64,000 nt of DNA from Wurfbainia villosa (GCA_025175895.1 CM045987.1:37102113-37166112), one strand, 5' to 3'; positions 11,867-22,426 are shown, counted from the first letter of the stretch. Made by a program: numbers and translations. The notes: generated from the letters alone by a model not told the origin.

Positions 11867-12775
11867 TACGTTCTACTAGGCCATTCTGTTGTGGGGTTCT
11901 AGGGTAAGAAAACTCATGGTGGTATCCATTTAGGTTACAGAATTCTGTAAACCTGTGGTTCTCGAATTCACCACCATGATAAGTCCTAAGTCTTTTGATT
12001 TTAAGGTTTTGTTGATTTTCTATTAGTTTAAATATATTGATTAATTGATCTAGGGTATCACTCTTGTGTTTGATGAACCTAACCCAAGTAAATCTAGAAT
12101 AGTCATCAATTATGACTAAGCAGAATTTACTCCCATTAAGTGACTTAACTCCGTGTGAATCAAATAGATCCATGTGTAGGAGATCAAGAACACTTTTAGT
12201 TCGTTCTTGATTACTTAGTTGATGTTGTGTCCTAGAATGTTTACCTTGTTGATAAGCATTACATATTTTATTGTTCAAGTTATTGAGGTTAGGCAAACCT
12301 CTGACTAAGTCACTCTGACTCATCTTGTGGATGAGTCTTGGGTGTGAGTGACCGAGTCGTCGGTGCCACAACCATGATTCCTCTTGCCGTGTCATAAGAC
12401 ACTTGGTTGAGGAGTTAGTTAGATTAATATTGTAAATATTGTTGTTTCTGGTCCCCTTAAGGATTGTTTTAGAAGTTTCATTTGTATTAATTATGCATTC
12501 ATTTTCTAGAAATATGACCTTATAGTTATTATCACACAATTGGCTTACACTAAGTAAATTATATTGAAAATTTTATACCAATAAGACATTTTGAATAATA
12601 AAGTTAGAGTTGAGCTCAATATCACCTGATTCGATGATTTTGAACTTGTCGTTGTTTCCGAAGGCTATCGATCCTTGTCGTTTGAATCGAAGCTTCGAAA
12701 ACTTGAGTTGATCCCCGGTCATGTGTCGGGAGCAACCACTGTCCAACATCCATTGATCCTACACGCAAGGTAGTT
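11867..12775 (-). pseudogene. element B protease and integrase N-terminal part
   Basis: From 12775 down: aspartic protease with its active-site box intact (WMLDSGCSRHMTGD, about 12765-12715), then GAG-pre-integrase (LWHRRLGHSHPRLIH near 12370), then the integrase core (LLHMDLFDSHG; RTYHGGEFEN; QQNGLVER). Two key positions are altered. The zinc site CxxC reads CNAY, and the second catalytic Asp is Tyr (RTYHGG where relatives have RSDHGG; GAT to TAT). A stop lies near 12580 between protease and GAG-pre-integrase. The reading is cut at 11866 by organelle DNA and continues at 9821. Confidence 0.87.
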
Positions 12776-13489
12776 GGTTCGGATATTGGATTTATTAAAG
12801 ATTGGTTGAAAATTATTAACCTAAATCATCTCACCCATGACTACATGATCAAACATGTTAACCCTATATGTTCTTGTGAAATGACTTCCAATTTTACTTG
12901 AATTAAATTTAATGATTTGAACACTTGTCAACCTTGCGTTAGATTCAGATTTGACCTTAGGCTCATCAAGTCACCTTTTCAAGATCATGGCTTCCAGGTC
13001 GTGATGAGGCACAGAGGCCTTCTTTGATCGGAACAATGACCACTTCCTTAGACAAAGCCATTTTCAAGAAAATAGAGACTTGACTCACCTAAGATCACTT
13101 CCTGGTCTAACTAGTCTAGGATACGGTGAGGTAGCTTCAGCTAGTTCCACTCGGTCAAGTGCATCGAACTAGATATGCCTTATCTAGCCCGAATACACAA
13201 GACTTCGCTTTCCTAGCGTACTATCATCTTGCAGCGTCCTGGTACTATGTTATCAAGTATTGACGAGTTATAGTCCTATCTAACCATTCTAAAAAGAAAA
13301 ATCAAACTAAATAAAGAACCTAAGCATGCAATTTCTAAGTTAAAATACAAACAAGTTTTGTACTGGCTCCCCCTGGACCATTGAATCGGTTCGGTCTCTC
13401 CACATAGTGGATTTGGTCCTTGGGAACCCAGTATTAGTTCGATCCTAAGTCTAAAATTAAGGTGGTCTTAGGGACCCATGCTTGGACAC
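12776..13489 (-). other. noncoding linker between gag and pol of element B
   Basis: No open frame is supported. A block at about 12950-13270 is clearly homologous to 39005-39330 in element C, including GGCACAGAGGCCTTCTTTG and GGTGAGGTAGCTTCAG. It is therefore a conserved noncoding module of this lineage. The inverted repeat at 12827-12883 lies at its pol-side edge. Confidence 0.7.
12827..12883. repeat. inverted repeat CATCTCAC / GTGAAATG, copy B2
   Basis: CATCTCAC at 12827-12834 and GTGAAATG at 12876-12883 (one mismatch), spacer 41 bases. It lies about 0.62 kb beyond the end of gag, the same relative place as in C, E and I. Confidence 0.7.
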
Positions 13490-14972
13490 ATTTTTTATGT
13501 CAACTTACAATAGACATATACGACTTGTTGGGCGTATTTGAGCTAAACCCTAGTCTGACCTTGTTGTACATGACCCTTTGCGATCCAAGTAGGAGGTCAA
13601 GTCCTTTGGATCCCAAAGTAAACCTTTCCAATGTGTTCCTAAGATCTTCGACTTGACTTTTCAAGAGTGAGTTCTCAACTTCGTGCTTTTCAACCCGAGT
13701 TGAGTCCTCCTCTCGAACTCGACTAGTCGAAAAGGTTAGGGAGACCTCGTGTTTGAGGAGTTTAACTTCCTCAACCATGGCCTCAACCTTGGACTCGGAC
13801 TTAGCTAATTTCCTAGTTAAGAACTTAATTGCACTATAAAGTGTACTAATAAGGGATAGACTTACCTTGAGTGTATCTTTTGAACCGGATGCGTATCCGT
13901 GGCTTGTCTTGAATAGTGCTTCGCAGTCCGACTCGTCTTCGATTTTCGATTCATGTTCAGGTTCCGACTCTGTCTCTGATTCCACCGATTTAGCCATGAG
14001 GACACGATCATCATCTTCTTCCTCGGATGCTTCTTCCCATGTAGCGTTGTGTGCCTTTTTGTATTTTGGTCCTTTGCTCTTGAGTTTTGGGCATTTGGAC
14101 TTGATGTGGCCAAACCTGTTACATTCGTAACACCTACTATTAGAACTTTTAGGCTTACCTTCGTTGGGTCGAGTGACGGTTCACTTTCAACCCTTGACTA
14201 TCCTCCGAACTAGGTTGACTAATTCGGCCTCCATTTTCGGGTCGACCTCCGAATCGAACTCATCTTCTTCTTCCTTCAGGGGTGGCTTGCTCATGGTTTT
14301 CTTCCTCGAACCTGCAAAAAGTGCTATACCCTTCTTGGGTTCCGAGTTAGACTACTCATGAAGTTATAAATCGGAAAATAACTCATCTAACCTATGTTTT
14401 GAAAGATCCTTGGAGACCTTGTAGGCATCGACCATGGATGCCCACAAGGTAGTCCTAGGAAAAGAGTTAAGAACATACCTAATAAGGTCACAATTTTCGA
14501 CCTTTTGCCCGATCGCGTGTAGGTTATTGACTATGTCTTGAACACGAGCGTGAAGTTGAATCACCATTTTGTGTTCCTACATTTTTAGATTATATAATTT
14601 ATTAAACAAAATATCGCGCTTACATACCTTGGCTTCATCGGTCCCTTCGTGTAGCTCTACTAATTTTGTCCAAAGATCCTTTGCGCTGATGAAGGGGCCG
14701 GCGCGATTAAGCTCCTCCTTGGACAAGTCGCATTGGAGGATTTGAGTCACCTTGGCATCGGCTTCGACTTGCCTTTTTGTAGCATTGGTCCATTGGTCAT
14801 AATCCAAAGATTCACCCACTTCGTTAGTCGAAAGTGTAAATCCCGTTTGGATTATGATCCATATCTCGATTTGGGTCTTAAGAAAGCACTCCATCCGACC
14901 CTTCCAATAACGGAAGTCATCTCCATTGTAAAACGGAGGTTGGACGGTGCTAAAACCCTCGAGATGGGCCAT
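13490..14972 (-). pseudogene. gag of element B (capsid-like, CCHC knuckle, coiled coil)
   Basis: Gag forms the virus-like particle and packages element RNA. The start is taken at 14972 (MAHLEGFSTVQPPFY); the open frame extends upstream, but this Met begins the recognisable domain. Then come FRYWKGRMECFLKTQ, a capsid-like helical region (14850-14370), a knuckle CYECNRFGHIKSKC (14091-14132), an acidic stretch EEEDDDR, and a long coiled coil (KLAKSESKVEAMVEEVKLLKH, about 13830-13700) ending in LERFTLGSKGLDLLLGSQR. All parts share one frame. Stops lie near 14577 (CAG to TAG), 14360, 14345 and 14190. The layout is that of Sirevirus-like gag. Confidence 0.85.
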
Positions 14973-15175
14973 TGATACAAAAACAAACAAGAGAATGAAG
15001 ACGAAAAAACCTAACAACAACACAAACAATCGAAATGTACCAAGACTCGTGTCTTGGATTAGTAATGCCGGAGAAAAACTAAGCGAATGAAATAAATTGA
15101 AAATAAATAGAATAAAAAGGAAAAAAAATCTGTAAAGAAGCTAGATTGGTGGTTTCACCAAATCTTAGCACCCTC
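14973..15175 (-). other. leader of element B
   Basis: AT-rich untranslated leader between primer site and gag. It matches C's leader (about 40700-40833) in phrases such as GTCTTGGATTAGTA, which ties B's internal region to the C lineage. Confidence 0.6.
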
Positions 15176-15188
15176 GACTCTGATACCA
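15176..15188 (-). other. tRNA-Met primer binding site of element B
   Basis: The minus strand reads TGGTATCAGAGTC, complementary to the 3' end of initiator tRNA-Met with one change near the end. It sits two bases from the LTR, as expected for a 5' LTR at 15191. Confidence 0.88.
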
Positions 15189-15190
15189 AT

Positions 15191-15390
15191 TGTTAGTGCT
15201 TATAAGATCCACATATCTCCACAATGGTATGATATTATCCACTTTGGGTCTAAGGCCTCATAGTTTTTATTTTTGGGCTTTACCCAAAAGGCCTCATGCC
15301 AATGGAGATATCTTTTTATCTTATAAGCACATGATCTTTTCCATGTCTTACCAATGTGGGACATTGATTGTATTCCCTATACTCCCAACA
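15191..15390 (-). repeat. 5' LTR of element B, short 200-bp type unlike its 3' LTR
   Basis: Exactly 200 bp with plus-strand ends TGTTAGTGC and CTCCCAACA. It contains an internal inverted pair, CATATCTCCA(C) with complementary GGAGATAT. It abuts the primer site on one side and the CACTA transposase exon on the other. It has no similarity to the 1.09-kb LTR at 6134-7223 beyond the terminal TG/CA bases. Short copia LTRs of this look are common in plant genomes. Confidence 0.75.
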
Positions 15391-15673
15391 AAAAGCACAA
15401 GTAAATCATTTAACCGAAGAGGTTAATCATTTGAGGGAGTTACTAGCGCAGAAGGAAACTGAATCGAGAGAAAATGCTCAACAAGTAAAAGACTTAAATG
15501 AAAAGATGAACGAATTTCAAAGGCAACAAATGTTCATTATGCAACATCTTCAATTAACGTCTAGTTCAAGTCAACTTCCTCCTTCTGGATTTGCTCCTTC
15601 TCCTGATCCCTATCATAATGACAATGATGATGTATTTTTTGATGATGATCATGATGATGGTGGTTACCTTTGA
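15391..15673 (+). pseudogene. CACTA transposase gene, last exon (continuation of 4898-6133)
   Basis: Reads KAQVNHLTEEVNHLRELL ... EFQRQQMFIMQHLQ ... and ends DDDHDDGGYL with a stop at 15671-15673. Heptad spacing marks a coiled coil in the first 50 residues, followed by a Ser/Pro-rich and then an acidic tail, as in C-termini of plant Transposase_24 proteins. Its 5' edge is the exact right end of element B, so it was one exon with 5935-6133 before B inserted. Confidence 0.78.
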
Positions 15674-16584
15674 ATTTATTAGTTGTATTTAAATGTTACT
15701 TGACTTATCACATACAATATCTATATATTGTAAGTTTGTTTAGGTTTGTTATATATATATTAATTCAGTATTAAAGTTTGATGTCTAAATTTGTTTATAT
15801 TGTTGTATGTGTTTGTTGTAAAACAGGGAAAAAAGTATAATCTATAAAAACTATTTTTTTTCTAGATTTGCAATGAAAAAACTATTTTCGTTGCAAAAAT
15901 TGATGTATAAGTCGACTAATGTAAACCATCAGTCGACTGATACATGAAAAAATACGTCGACAAAATAGATTTTCAACATCAGTCGACTGATCAACATGAT
16001 CAGTCGACTGATGGTACTATAGCATCTTACAGAATATTTCATAGTCGATTGAGCAGTCGACTACTCACTTGGTAGTCGACTGATGGAAATGACCAGTCGA
16101 CTGTCATTACTGTAGCACATTACAAAACCTTTGGTAGCCGACCGATCAGTTAAACTGGTTGTATATTCAGTCAATTGATTGTATTCGTCAGTCGATTGAT
16201 CTTGAAAATTTTGCAAAGAATTTTTATTCGTCGTAGATTTGGTGATGAAAAAATATTCATCGCCAAATTGAAATTTTTTTCGTGGAAATATGTTTATTAA
16301 ACTTTGGCAACGAATTTAATTTTCATCGTAAATTTGGCGACGAATATATTTTTCGTCGACAAATTTTGCGACGAAAATCAAGATTCGTCGCCAAATTGGC
16401 GATGAATTTTGCAATGAAAATTTTATTCGTTGCAATTTGGCGATGAATTTTTATTTTTCGTTGCAAAATTTAGCACCGAATTATTTTGCAACAAAATTTT
16501 TATCTTTGCAAAAAATTTTTGCAATGAATTTTTTCCCAAAATTCATTGCAAAATTCATCGCCAATTTTGCTTATTTTTGTAGTG
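15674..16584 (+). repeat. 3' subterminal repeats and terminus of CACTA element F
   Basis: From about 15850 to 16560 the sequence repeats degenerate GCGACGAAAAT / TTCGTCGCAAAAT motifs in both orientations, the usual binding region for CACTA transposase near the ends. The element closes with GCTTATTTTTGTAGTG at 16569-16584. The next three bases (ATT) would be one copy of the 3-bp target duplication. Confidence 0.78.
15912..16195. repeat. array of AGTCGACT palindromes inside CACTA subterminal region
   Basis: At least seven intact AGTCGACT cores and several one-base variants (AGTCGATT, AGTCAATT) lie in about 280 bp, often extended to ATCAGTCGACTGAT. The array is bounded on both sides by ordinary CACTA subterminal repeats. 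Confidence 0.75.
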
Positions 16585-16815
16585 ATTGATACCTACCATC
16601 GTAGCTAAGAATGACTTGTTGGACTCTCTCCAAGGTTTTTCTTATCTATGTTGGATATCAACCCATTCGGAGATGGACCTACGATCTCCCAAATTGATTT
16701 TGAGGGATTTTTAAAATTCAAAAAATGAATGGGATTTTGTAAATGTATGTTGATGTATTTTAAAATTATTTTCTCATATATGCTTGATTTGTATTTCTAG
16801 GTTAATCGATTGATC
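16585..16815 (+). other. leader of element D
   Basis: No coding signal. It follows the CACTA end and precedes D's gag start, so it is read as the untranslated leader interrupted by F. Confidence 0.5.
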
Positions 16816-16821
16816 ATGTCT

Positions 16822-17541
16822 TTGAATTTGTGCTCGATTTTGAATTCAAATAAATTGACTGGGCCGAACTTCTTGGATTGGCTTAGAAACTTGAGAATTA
16901 TTCTCAAGGCTGAAAAACTTGCGTATGTCCTCGAAGATCATCTTCCCACCCATCCTAAGGATGATGCAACTCTGGACCAATTTTTGGCCTATCAAAAACA
17001 TGTGACTGATTCTGAGTTGGCGAGTTGCATGATGCTAGTCGTGATTGTACCCGAGTTGCGGAAGCAGCATGAGCATATGGATGCTCATACCATAGTCTTT
17101 CATATTTATGAGTTGTTTGATGAGCAAGTGAGATCCGAAAGGTTCAAAGTCTCCAAGCTCCTCTTCACCTATGAGATGCAATTGAATTTGTGCTCGATTT
17201 TGGATTCAAATAAATTGACTAAGCCGAACTTCTTGGATTGGCTTAGAAACTTGAGAATTATTCTCAATGCTGAAAAACTTGCGTATGTCCTCGAAGAGAT
17301 TCTTCCCACCCGTCCTAAGAATGATGCAACTCCGGACCAATTTTTGGCCTATCAGAAACATGTGACTGATTCTAAGTTGGCGAGTTGCATCATGCTAGCT
17401 GTGATGGTACCCGAGCTACGGAAGCAGCATGAGCATATGGATGCTCATACCATAGTCTTTCATCTTTATGAGTTGTTTGATGAGCAAGTGAGATCCCAAA
17501 GGTTCGAAGTCTCCAATCTCCTCTTCACCTCTGAGATGCAA
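16822..17541 (+). repeat. in-frame 360-bp tandem duplication in D gag
   Basis: Unit 1 is 16822-17181 and unit 2 is 17182-17541. Both are 120 codons, begin LNLCSIL and end (T/S)EMQ. By eye they differ at about 17 of 120 residues, so the copies are not a very fresh duplication. Confidence 0.88.
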
Positions 17542-18224
17542 GAAGGTTCATCTATGGTACTGCTCAACATGCTGAAGACTGTGGAGCCTTCTGTGATGCA
17601 TTAGTAGGGGATGGTGTTGTTAGTTGATTCCTCAAAGAAAGGTTGTAGGAGAAAATAAAAAAATAACACAAGGGGAAGAAGAAGGCAGAACGAGCTCAAA
17701 AGGGCACTTGCCTTCATTGTGGCAAGAAGGGTCATTGGCGAAGAAACTGCAAGATTTATCTTGAGTCCGTGAAGAAGAATATGACATCTGATGCCCCATC
17801 TTCTTTAGATATCTTCATTATTGATTGTCATTCTATTTCCTCAGACACTTAGGTATTCGATATTGGGTGTGGCTCACATATATGTAATGACATACATGGG
17901 AAAAGGAATAGAAGAAGACTCATCAAGGGAGAGTCAAATTTACGTGTTGGAATGGAGCAAAGGTTGCTGCACTCGCCATCGGAATGTATTTGTTGAAACT
18001 CCTTACAGGACTTGTTTAGAACTGGACAATTACTTTTATGTTCCTTTGTTGATAAATAACATCATTTCTATTTCTTGTTTGAATAGAAATGGGTACCATT
18101 TAACATTTAGTAACAATTGTTATTACATAACTTTGAATGATATTTTTTATGGGACTGTAACTTTATGCAATGGTATTTATACATTGGATATATCCGGTGA
18201 CATTTTCAATATCGAAGTGAGCAA

Positions 18225-18229
18225 CAAGC
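18225..18229. repeat. target-site duplication of E, left copy (CAAGC)
   Basis: CAAGC precedes E and recurs at 23627-23631 directly after it. The D protease reading resumes across the site. Confidence 0.92.
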
Positions 18230-19406
18230 TGTGAGGGATCGGATGGCCGGCTAGAGGGGGGGTGAATAGCCCTTTTCGTTTGGATGGCGGTATTTTGCTT
18301 GTCTACAAAACGTTAGCGCAAGCGGAATATACAAATATAAATAAAGACAAGCAAAATAGAAACAAGCAATACAAACACCAAGATATAACGTGGTTCACGG
18401 CTACGCCGCTAATCCACGGTCCGATTCGTCCACGGTGAATCACTCCGCCAAAACCAATCACTATCGGTCTCTCCTTTGCACAAAGCTAGGTGGAGGTAAC
18501 CTTTACAACCAAGATCACTCTTCTTACAAATAGAATGGAGTAAAAGCGAGTAAGAAGAGTTTAGAGCTTGTGGGGCACTAGGAAGATTGTTTGGAACTTA
18601 AGCATTAACCCACCAAAGCTCCACACCCTCTCTTTTTATAGAGAGTGTTGATTTCTTCCGTTGGCGCCATCACGACGATGCCCTTGGCGATCGGCCACGC
18701 CACTACAACGGCCTCCGAACACGTCGGATCCCGACCGTTGTTGTCAAGCGGAACTCTTGGATCGGCCCGACCTCACCGATCAGCGACCCGTAATCGGCGC
18801 CCGATCGGCTCGAGCGGTTCTGGCAAAACCCTATTGACTACCGATCATTGCGCGCCGGCGATCATTGCTATCTTAGCGATCGGCCACGTATAGCGATCGG
18901 CTGCCCCAAACCCGTCGAGATACCGCCGAGCTACACTGATTGGGCGATCAGCCATGACATGGCGGTCGGTGTGTCGGAAAACCCATCCGACACTTTGCCA
19001 AATGACCAAGTTTAACCTAAGATGTACCCCTCCCGGGGTTACAATCGCTCCTCTCATTTCTCGGAGTCCCTCGCCGAAGTTCTCTTCGTTCTCGCCACGC
19101 CCCTCGGCGATCATCGACGGCGGCTGCAATGCTCCTTCGTCTCTTGCCTCGAAGTCTACTTCCTCCGGCTTCACTCCAAGCTTCTCGTCCGGCGGTCCCT
19201 CGGATGCTCCAAGCGCACGGCTTCCGCAAAGCTATCCTTCACCGACTCAAGGCACGAGTCATGAGATGTGAAACTCGCCACGGCTCCATGTGCGAATTAC
19301 TAAGTCCTGCACGACTTCAACGCACATATCAAATCAACATATCAAACTAACTTAAACCCTTTGCCACACCATCAAAACCATATCACGGCAAGAGATTGCC
19401 CTAACA
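18230..19406 (-). repeat. 3' LTR of element E
   Basis: 1177 bp, plus-strand ends TGTGAGGG and CCCTAACA. It is nearly identical to the other LTR in its outer parts. In about 18650-19030 many CAGTCGACTG-type sites of the partner are replaced by CGATCGG-like strings. The open frames here are not genes. Confidence 0.9.
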
Positions 19407-19640
19407 ATCTCCCCCTTTTTGATGTGTGGCAATCCGTTTAAGTTAGGTAAAAACATTAAAAGCATGTAAAGATAAACATGATATAACAACATGCAATTCC
19501 CCCTTAATCCATGAAATTCTCTATGCAATTTCTCCCCCTATCATATATTTCTCCCCCTACATATATTTCTCCCCATACATATATTTCTCCCCCTAATTTG
19601 ATTAACTTAATCATACTAATTTCTCCCCCTGTGACACCAT
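19407..19640 (-). other. polypurine tract of E and upstream repeated purine tracts
   Basis: The minus strand reads AAAAAGGGGGAGAT next to the LTR (19407-19420). From 19498 to 19630 the motif (A)GGGGGAGAAAT recurs about six times. Multiplied purine tracts upstream of the 3' LTR are a reported trait of Sirevirus elements and could offer several plus-strand priming points. Confidence 0.75.
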
Positions 19641-20850
19641 CAATAAGATGAACACTAAGTTAAAAGCTCATGGCATCAATTATAATGGAGGAAAAATATG
19701 TCAAGTTGATTTAAAAGCGTAGGAGGCATCAAGTATATTTCTACCACTTGTAGGAGGTTTTATAAACTGAATTCGGCCTTCAATATTCTGATTTACAGGC
19801 CACGATCATTGCTATCGTATGGCGATCATTACTAAAAGAATTTGATTTTACGAAATTCAAATGCATTAAAAATTCAAAATTCTAAAAATCATGAAATTCG
19901 AGGAACATATTTCTCTTAAGTATATCTATCAAGGAAAAATAGTTTTTCATGAAAAATCATTATATTTTACAAGATTTGCTAAAAATCCAAACACTTGAAA
20001 AACCACTAGTTTTTGAGCATGTTAGTATCAAGTTAGCTACCTAGTTTTGCATCCAATTGTTTCAAAACATGAATACATGTATTTTAAGGTAAGAAATTGT
20101 TTTGAAAACATTAGAAATATCCAACCATGATCTTTGGGCAATATGTCTATTAATTAAACATAAGCCTTCCCCATGATTGGTCTATTATTGATATTTTGAT
20201 ACTTTAAATGACCATCTAAATGCCATAGGCATTAGTGGACATTTGTATCATCCTAACATCTCACCCATGCTAAGTTTGCAATCAAGTTAGCCTATAGTGA
20301 GTGTGAGATGCATCCTAGGGGGTATTTGTATATACTTAACCAATATATTCATGCAATTCTATCATGGTTAAGTATCAATCTAACTACATGATCATAATGA
20401 TATATATCAATTAATTTCACATTATGATCATGAAATACATGTTTTCATCAAATTATAACCATGCATTAGGTATTATATGATGATAATAAATAAGTTATCA
20501 CCTAAAGCATGATTTAAACCTATTTTCATGATAATGTGCCCATATCAAAATCATAAATCATGATTACACATATACATAGCAATTGCATTAATCATCATGA
20601 TTTAAGCATTATTACCTATTTATGGGCACGTTATCATCACCCAACACTATCTAAAAATGTTGTCCCGTCATCCTAAGTCAACCAAAATATGATATAGATT
20701 AGGTTCATATGGTTGACTACCCTAGGGGTTTTCTAACCCTTAAGGATGGATTTTGGAACCCAAAATAGATTTTTGCCTATGGGGTTCACTAGAAATTCTT
20801 TGGGGATCCATTTCTTAGCTATTACTTTGTTTTTGTCTTGTCCCTAGCTA
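19641..20850 (-). other. noncoding internal region of E replacing pol
   Basis: AT-rich sequence without supported frames where pol would lie in a full element. It includes the inverted repeat at 20257-20310. Nothing else is recognised. Confidence 0.65.
20257..20310. repeat. inverted repeat CATCTCAC / GTGAGATG, copy E
   Basis: CATCTCAC at 20257-20264 and GTGAGATG at 20303-20310, spacer 38 bases, with an inner GCTAA / TTAGC pair. It is 0.54 kb beyond the last gag codons. Confidence 0.8.
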
Positions 20851-22426
20851 TTAGGCATCTATAGGCCTTCTCATTTTCTTCTCTTTATATCCTAGGCCTT
20901 TCTTGTTAAAACTTGCCCTTTGGCTCCCTATGATCATATTCAAAGTGTTGGAGCCAATTGTGAATTTTCCTAGGGCTTTGGTTAAATAATCTACCTTTTT
21001 CCTTAATGCCCTATTTTCTTCTATGCATGCATCACTAACATCTAAAGGCACATAATTATCATGTGAGCATGCATCATCATGGCAAGAAGAAGTATCATTA
21101 TTATTTAAGCATGCATTTTCTAGCTTATTTTCTAATGCCTTAATTTGTTCAAGCATGCATTTATTTTTCTTCTTTGCTCTAAACAAATCCCTAGTTAAAC
21201 TAGAAATCATAGAAACTATTTTACTAGGTGAGAGATTGGTTACCATAGTTTCCATGTCCTCTTCTTCTTATTGGATGATGAGGAGGATGATGGCGTGGAG
21301 GAGGCTCCCCCCTTAGCTCTCTCCTCTTGAGCTTGATCCTTCATTTTGGAGGAGGAGGAGCAATCCAAGTCATCAAAGGCCATCAAGGCCAAATTGGCGA
21401 CAAAGGCATTCTCCTCATCCGATGATGAGGAGGAGGATGAGGAAGGATCATCCCATGTCTTGGCCTTGAATGCTTTGGCCTTCCCTTTCTTTTGTCTTCT
21501 TCTCTTCTTCCTTTTTCTTGCTCCCCTTTTCTTCTTCTTTTCTTCTTTCTTTTTCTTCTCTTCCTTGCTTTTGTTTAGGAGGAGGACAATTGTCCCTTAT
21601 GTGTCCCTCTCCTTGGCAATTGTAGCATATCACCTTCCCCCTCGGTCTTCTATTCCTATCATTTGATTTATCAAATCTAAAATTCTTAAATACACGCCTC
21701 ACCTTCCTTACCATGTAGGCTTCTTCGGTGCTATCCATGGAGGAGGATGAGGCTTCATCATCGGAGGAGGAAGGGATCTCTATCTTCTTTTTCCCTTTGT
21801 TTGCCATCAAAGCTACTCCTCTTGAGGGTTGAATTTTAGGCTCCTCTTGTATTCCCTCAAGCCTAGTTTCATTGGAGTTCCATTGTTGAAAGAACTCCTC
21901 CAAAGTGCTCACTTCTAAATTCTTGGAGATGTAGAAGGAGTCCACCATGGAGCTCCACTTTGAGGACCGGGGAAAGGCATCTATGGCCTTCATTACCATA
22001 TCCCGGTTGGAGAGCTTTTCACCTACACTTGTCAAACCGGTTAGAATTTCCTTAAATCTAGAGTGTAGAGATTTTACCTTCTCTCCCTTTTCGAGTTTGA
22101 TATTGGACAATTGGGAGCGAAGGACATCTCTCCTTGCTAGCTTTGCCTCGGATGTGCCTTCATGGATCTCTATTAATTTCTCCCACATTTCCTTGGCGCT
22201 ACACTCCTATCCGGTTGACTTCTTGTTGAGGAGTCGTTGTATAGATGGTGCTTGGCCTTTGAATTTGCCAAATACTCTTCTCTTTGTCTTTGCTCCATCT
22301 CGATTTTTCCAAAGGCTCCCCATCTTCATTCCTAGGCAACTCGAAACCGTTTTCCATAATTAACAATATTTCAAAATCGGTTTGAAGAATACCTCCATTC
22401 TCTTTTCCACCAAGAGAATTCGCCAT
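20851..22426 (-). pseudogene. gag of element E
   Basis: Start taken at MANSLGGKENGG (22426). The usual substrate-like YWK.RM block is missing between GGKENGG and ILQTDFEIL, suggesting an internal deletion. After a frameshift near 22195 the main frame gives LIEIHEGTSEAKLARRDVL, the capsid-like helices, a Ser/Asp-rich stretch and the knuckle CYNCQGEGHIRDNC (21586-21627). A Lys/Glu-rich tail follows, then a second shift near 21450-21260. The last part (21255-20851) is a coiled coil ending LGKFTIGSNTLNMIIGSQR, close in pattern to B's gag end. Confidence 0.85.

Larger units (their letters stand above)
6134..15390 (-). mobile_element. Sirevirus-like copia element B (minus strand), with organelle insert
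   Basis: Reading on the minus strand: 5' LTR (15191-15390), primer site, leader, gag (14972-13490), linker, protease and integrase (12775-11867), organelle DNA (11866-9822), rest of integrase, RT and RNase H (9821-7639), a noncoding tail, and a 3' LTR (6134-7223). The gag with a CCHC knuckle followed by a coiled coil and the long noncoding linkers are typical of Sirevirus-like copia elements. The two LTRs are of different families. The polyprotein has only a few stops and frameshifts besides the insert. Confidence 0.82.
4820..16584 (+). mobile_element. CACTA (En/Spm) DNA transposon F, 3' part, interrupted by B
   Basis: Two blocks, 4820-6133 and 15391-16584, join into one CACTA element once B (6134-15390) is removed. 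The 3' end reads TTTTTGTAGTG at 16574-16584, the complement of the CACTACAAAAA terminus of this superfamily. It is preceded by about 650 bp of degenerate GCGACGAAAAT / TTCGTCGC subterminal repeats. A spliced gene of the plant Ptta/En/Spm transposase type crosses the split. The 5' end, and any larger tnpD-like gene, lie to the left beyond G and outside the window. Confidence 0.8.
16816..18229 (+). pseudogene. gag and protease start of element D, with duplicated capsid segment
   Basis: Gag starts at MSLNLCSILNSNKL (ATG at 16816). A 120-residue block containing PNFLDWLRNLRIIL and AYVLE occurs twice in frame (16822-17541). It stays open to 17604, then shifts frame. A CCHC knuckle, CLHCGKKGHWRRNC, is at 17709-17750. 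Protease sequence follows, with the catalytic box altered to FDIGCGSHIC (relatives have DTGC). The protease tail with the DNYFYVPLLINNIIS block is open from 17821. It is cut at 18229 by element E and continues at 23632. Stops and frameshifts make it nonfunctional. Confidence 0.85.

Noticed and set aside
18645..19350. Cluster of overlapping open frames in E's LTR
   Set aside because: GC-rich LTR block open in several frames at once; repeated in the other LTR with changed frames.
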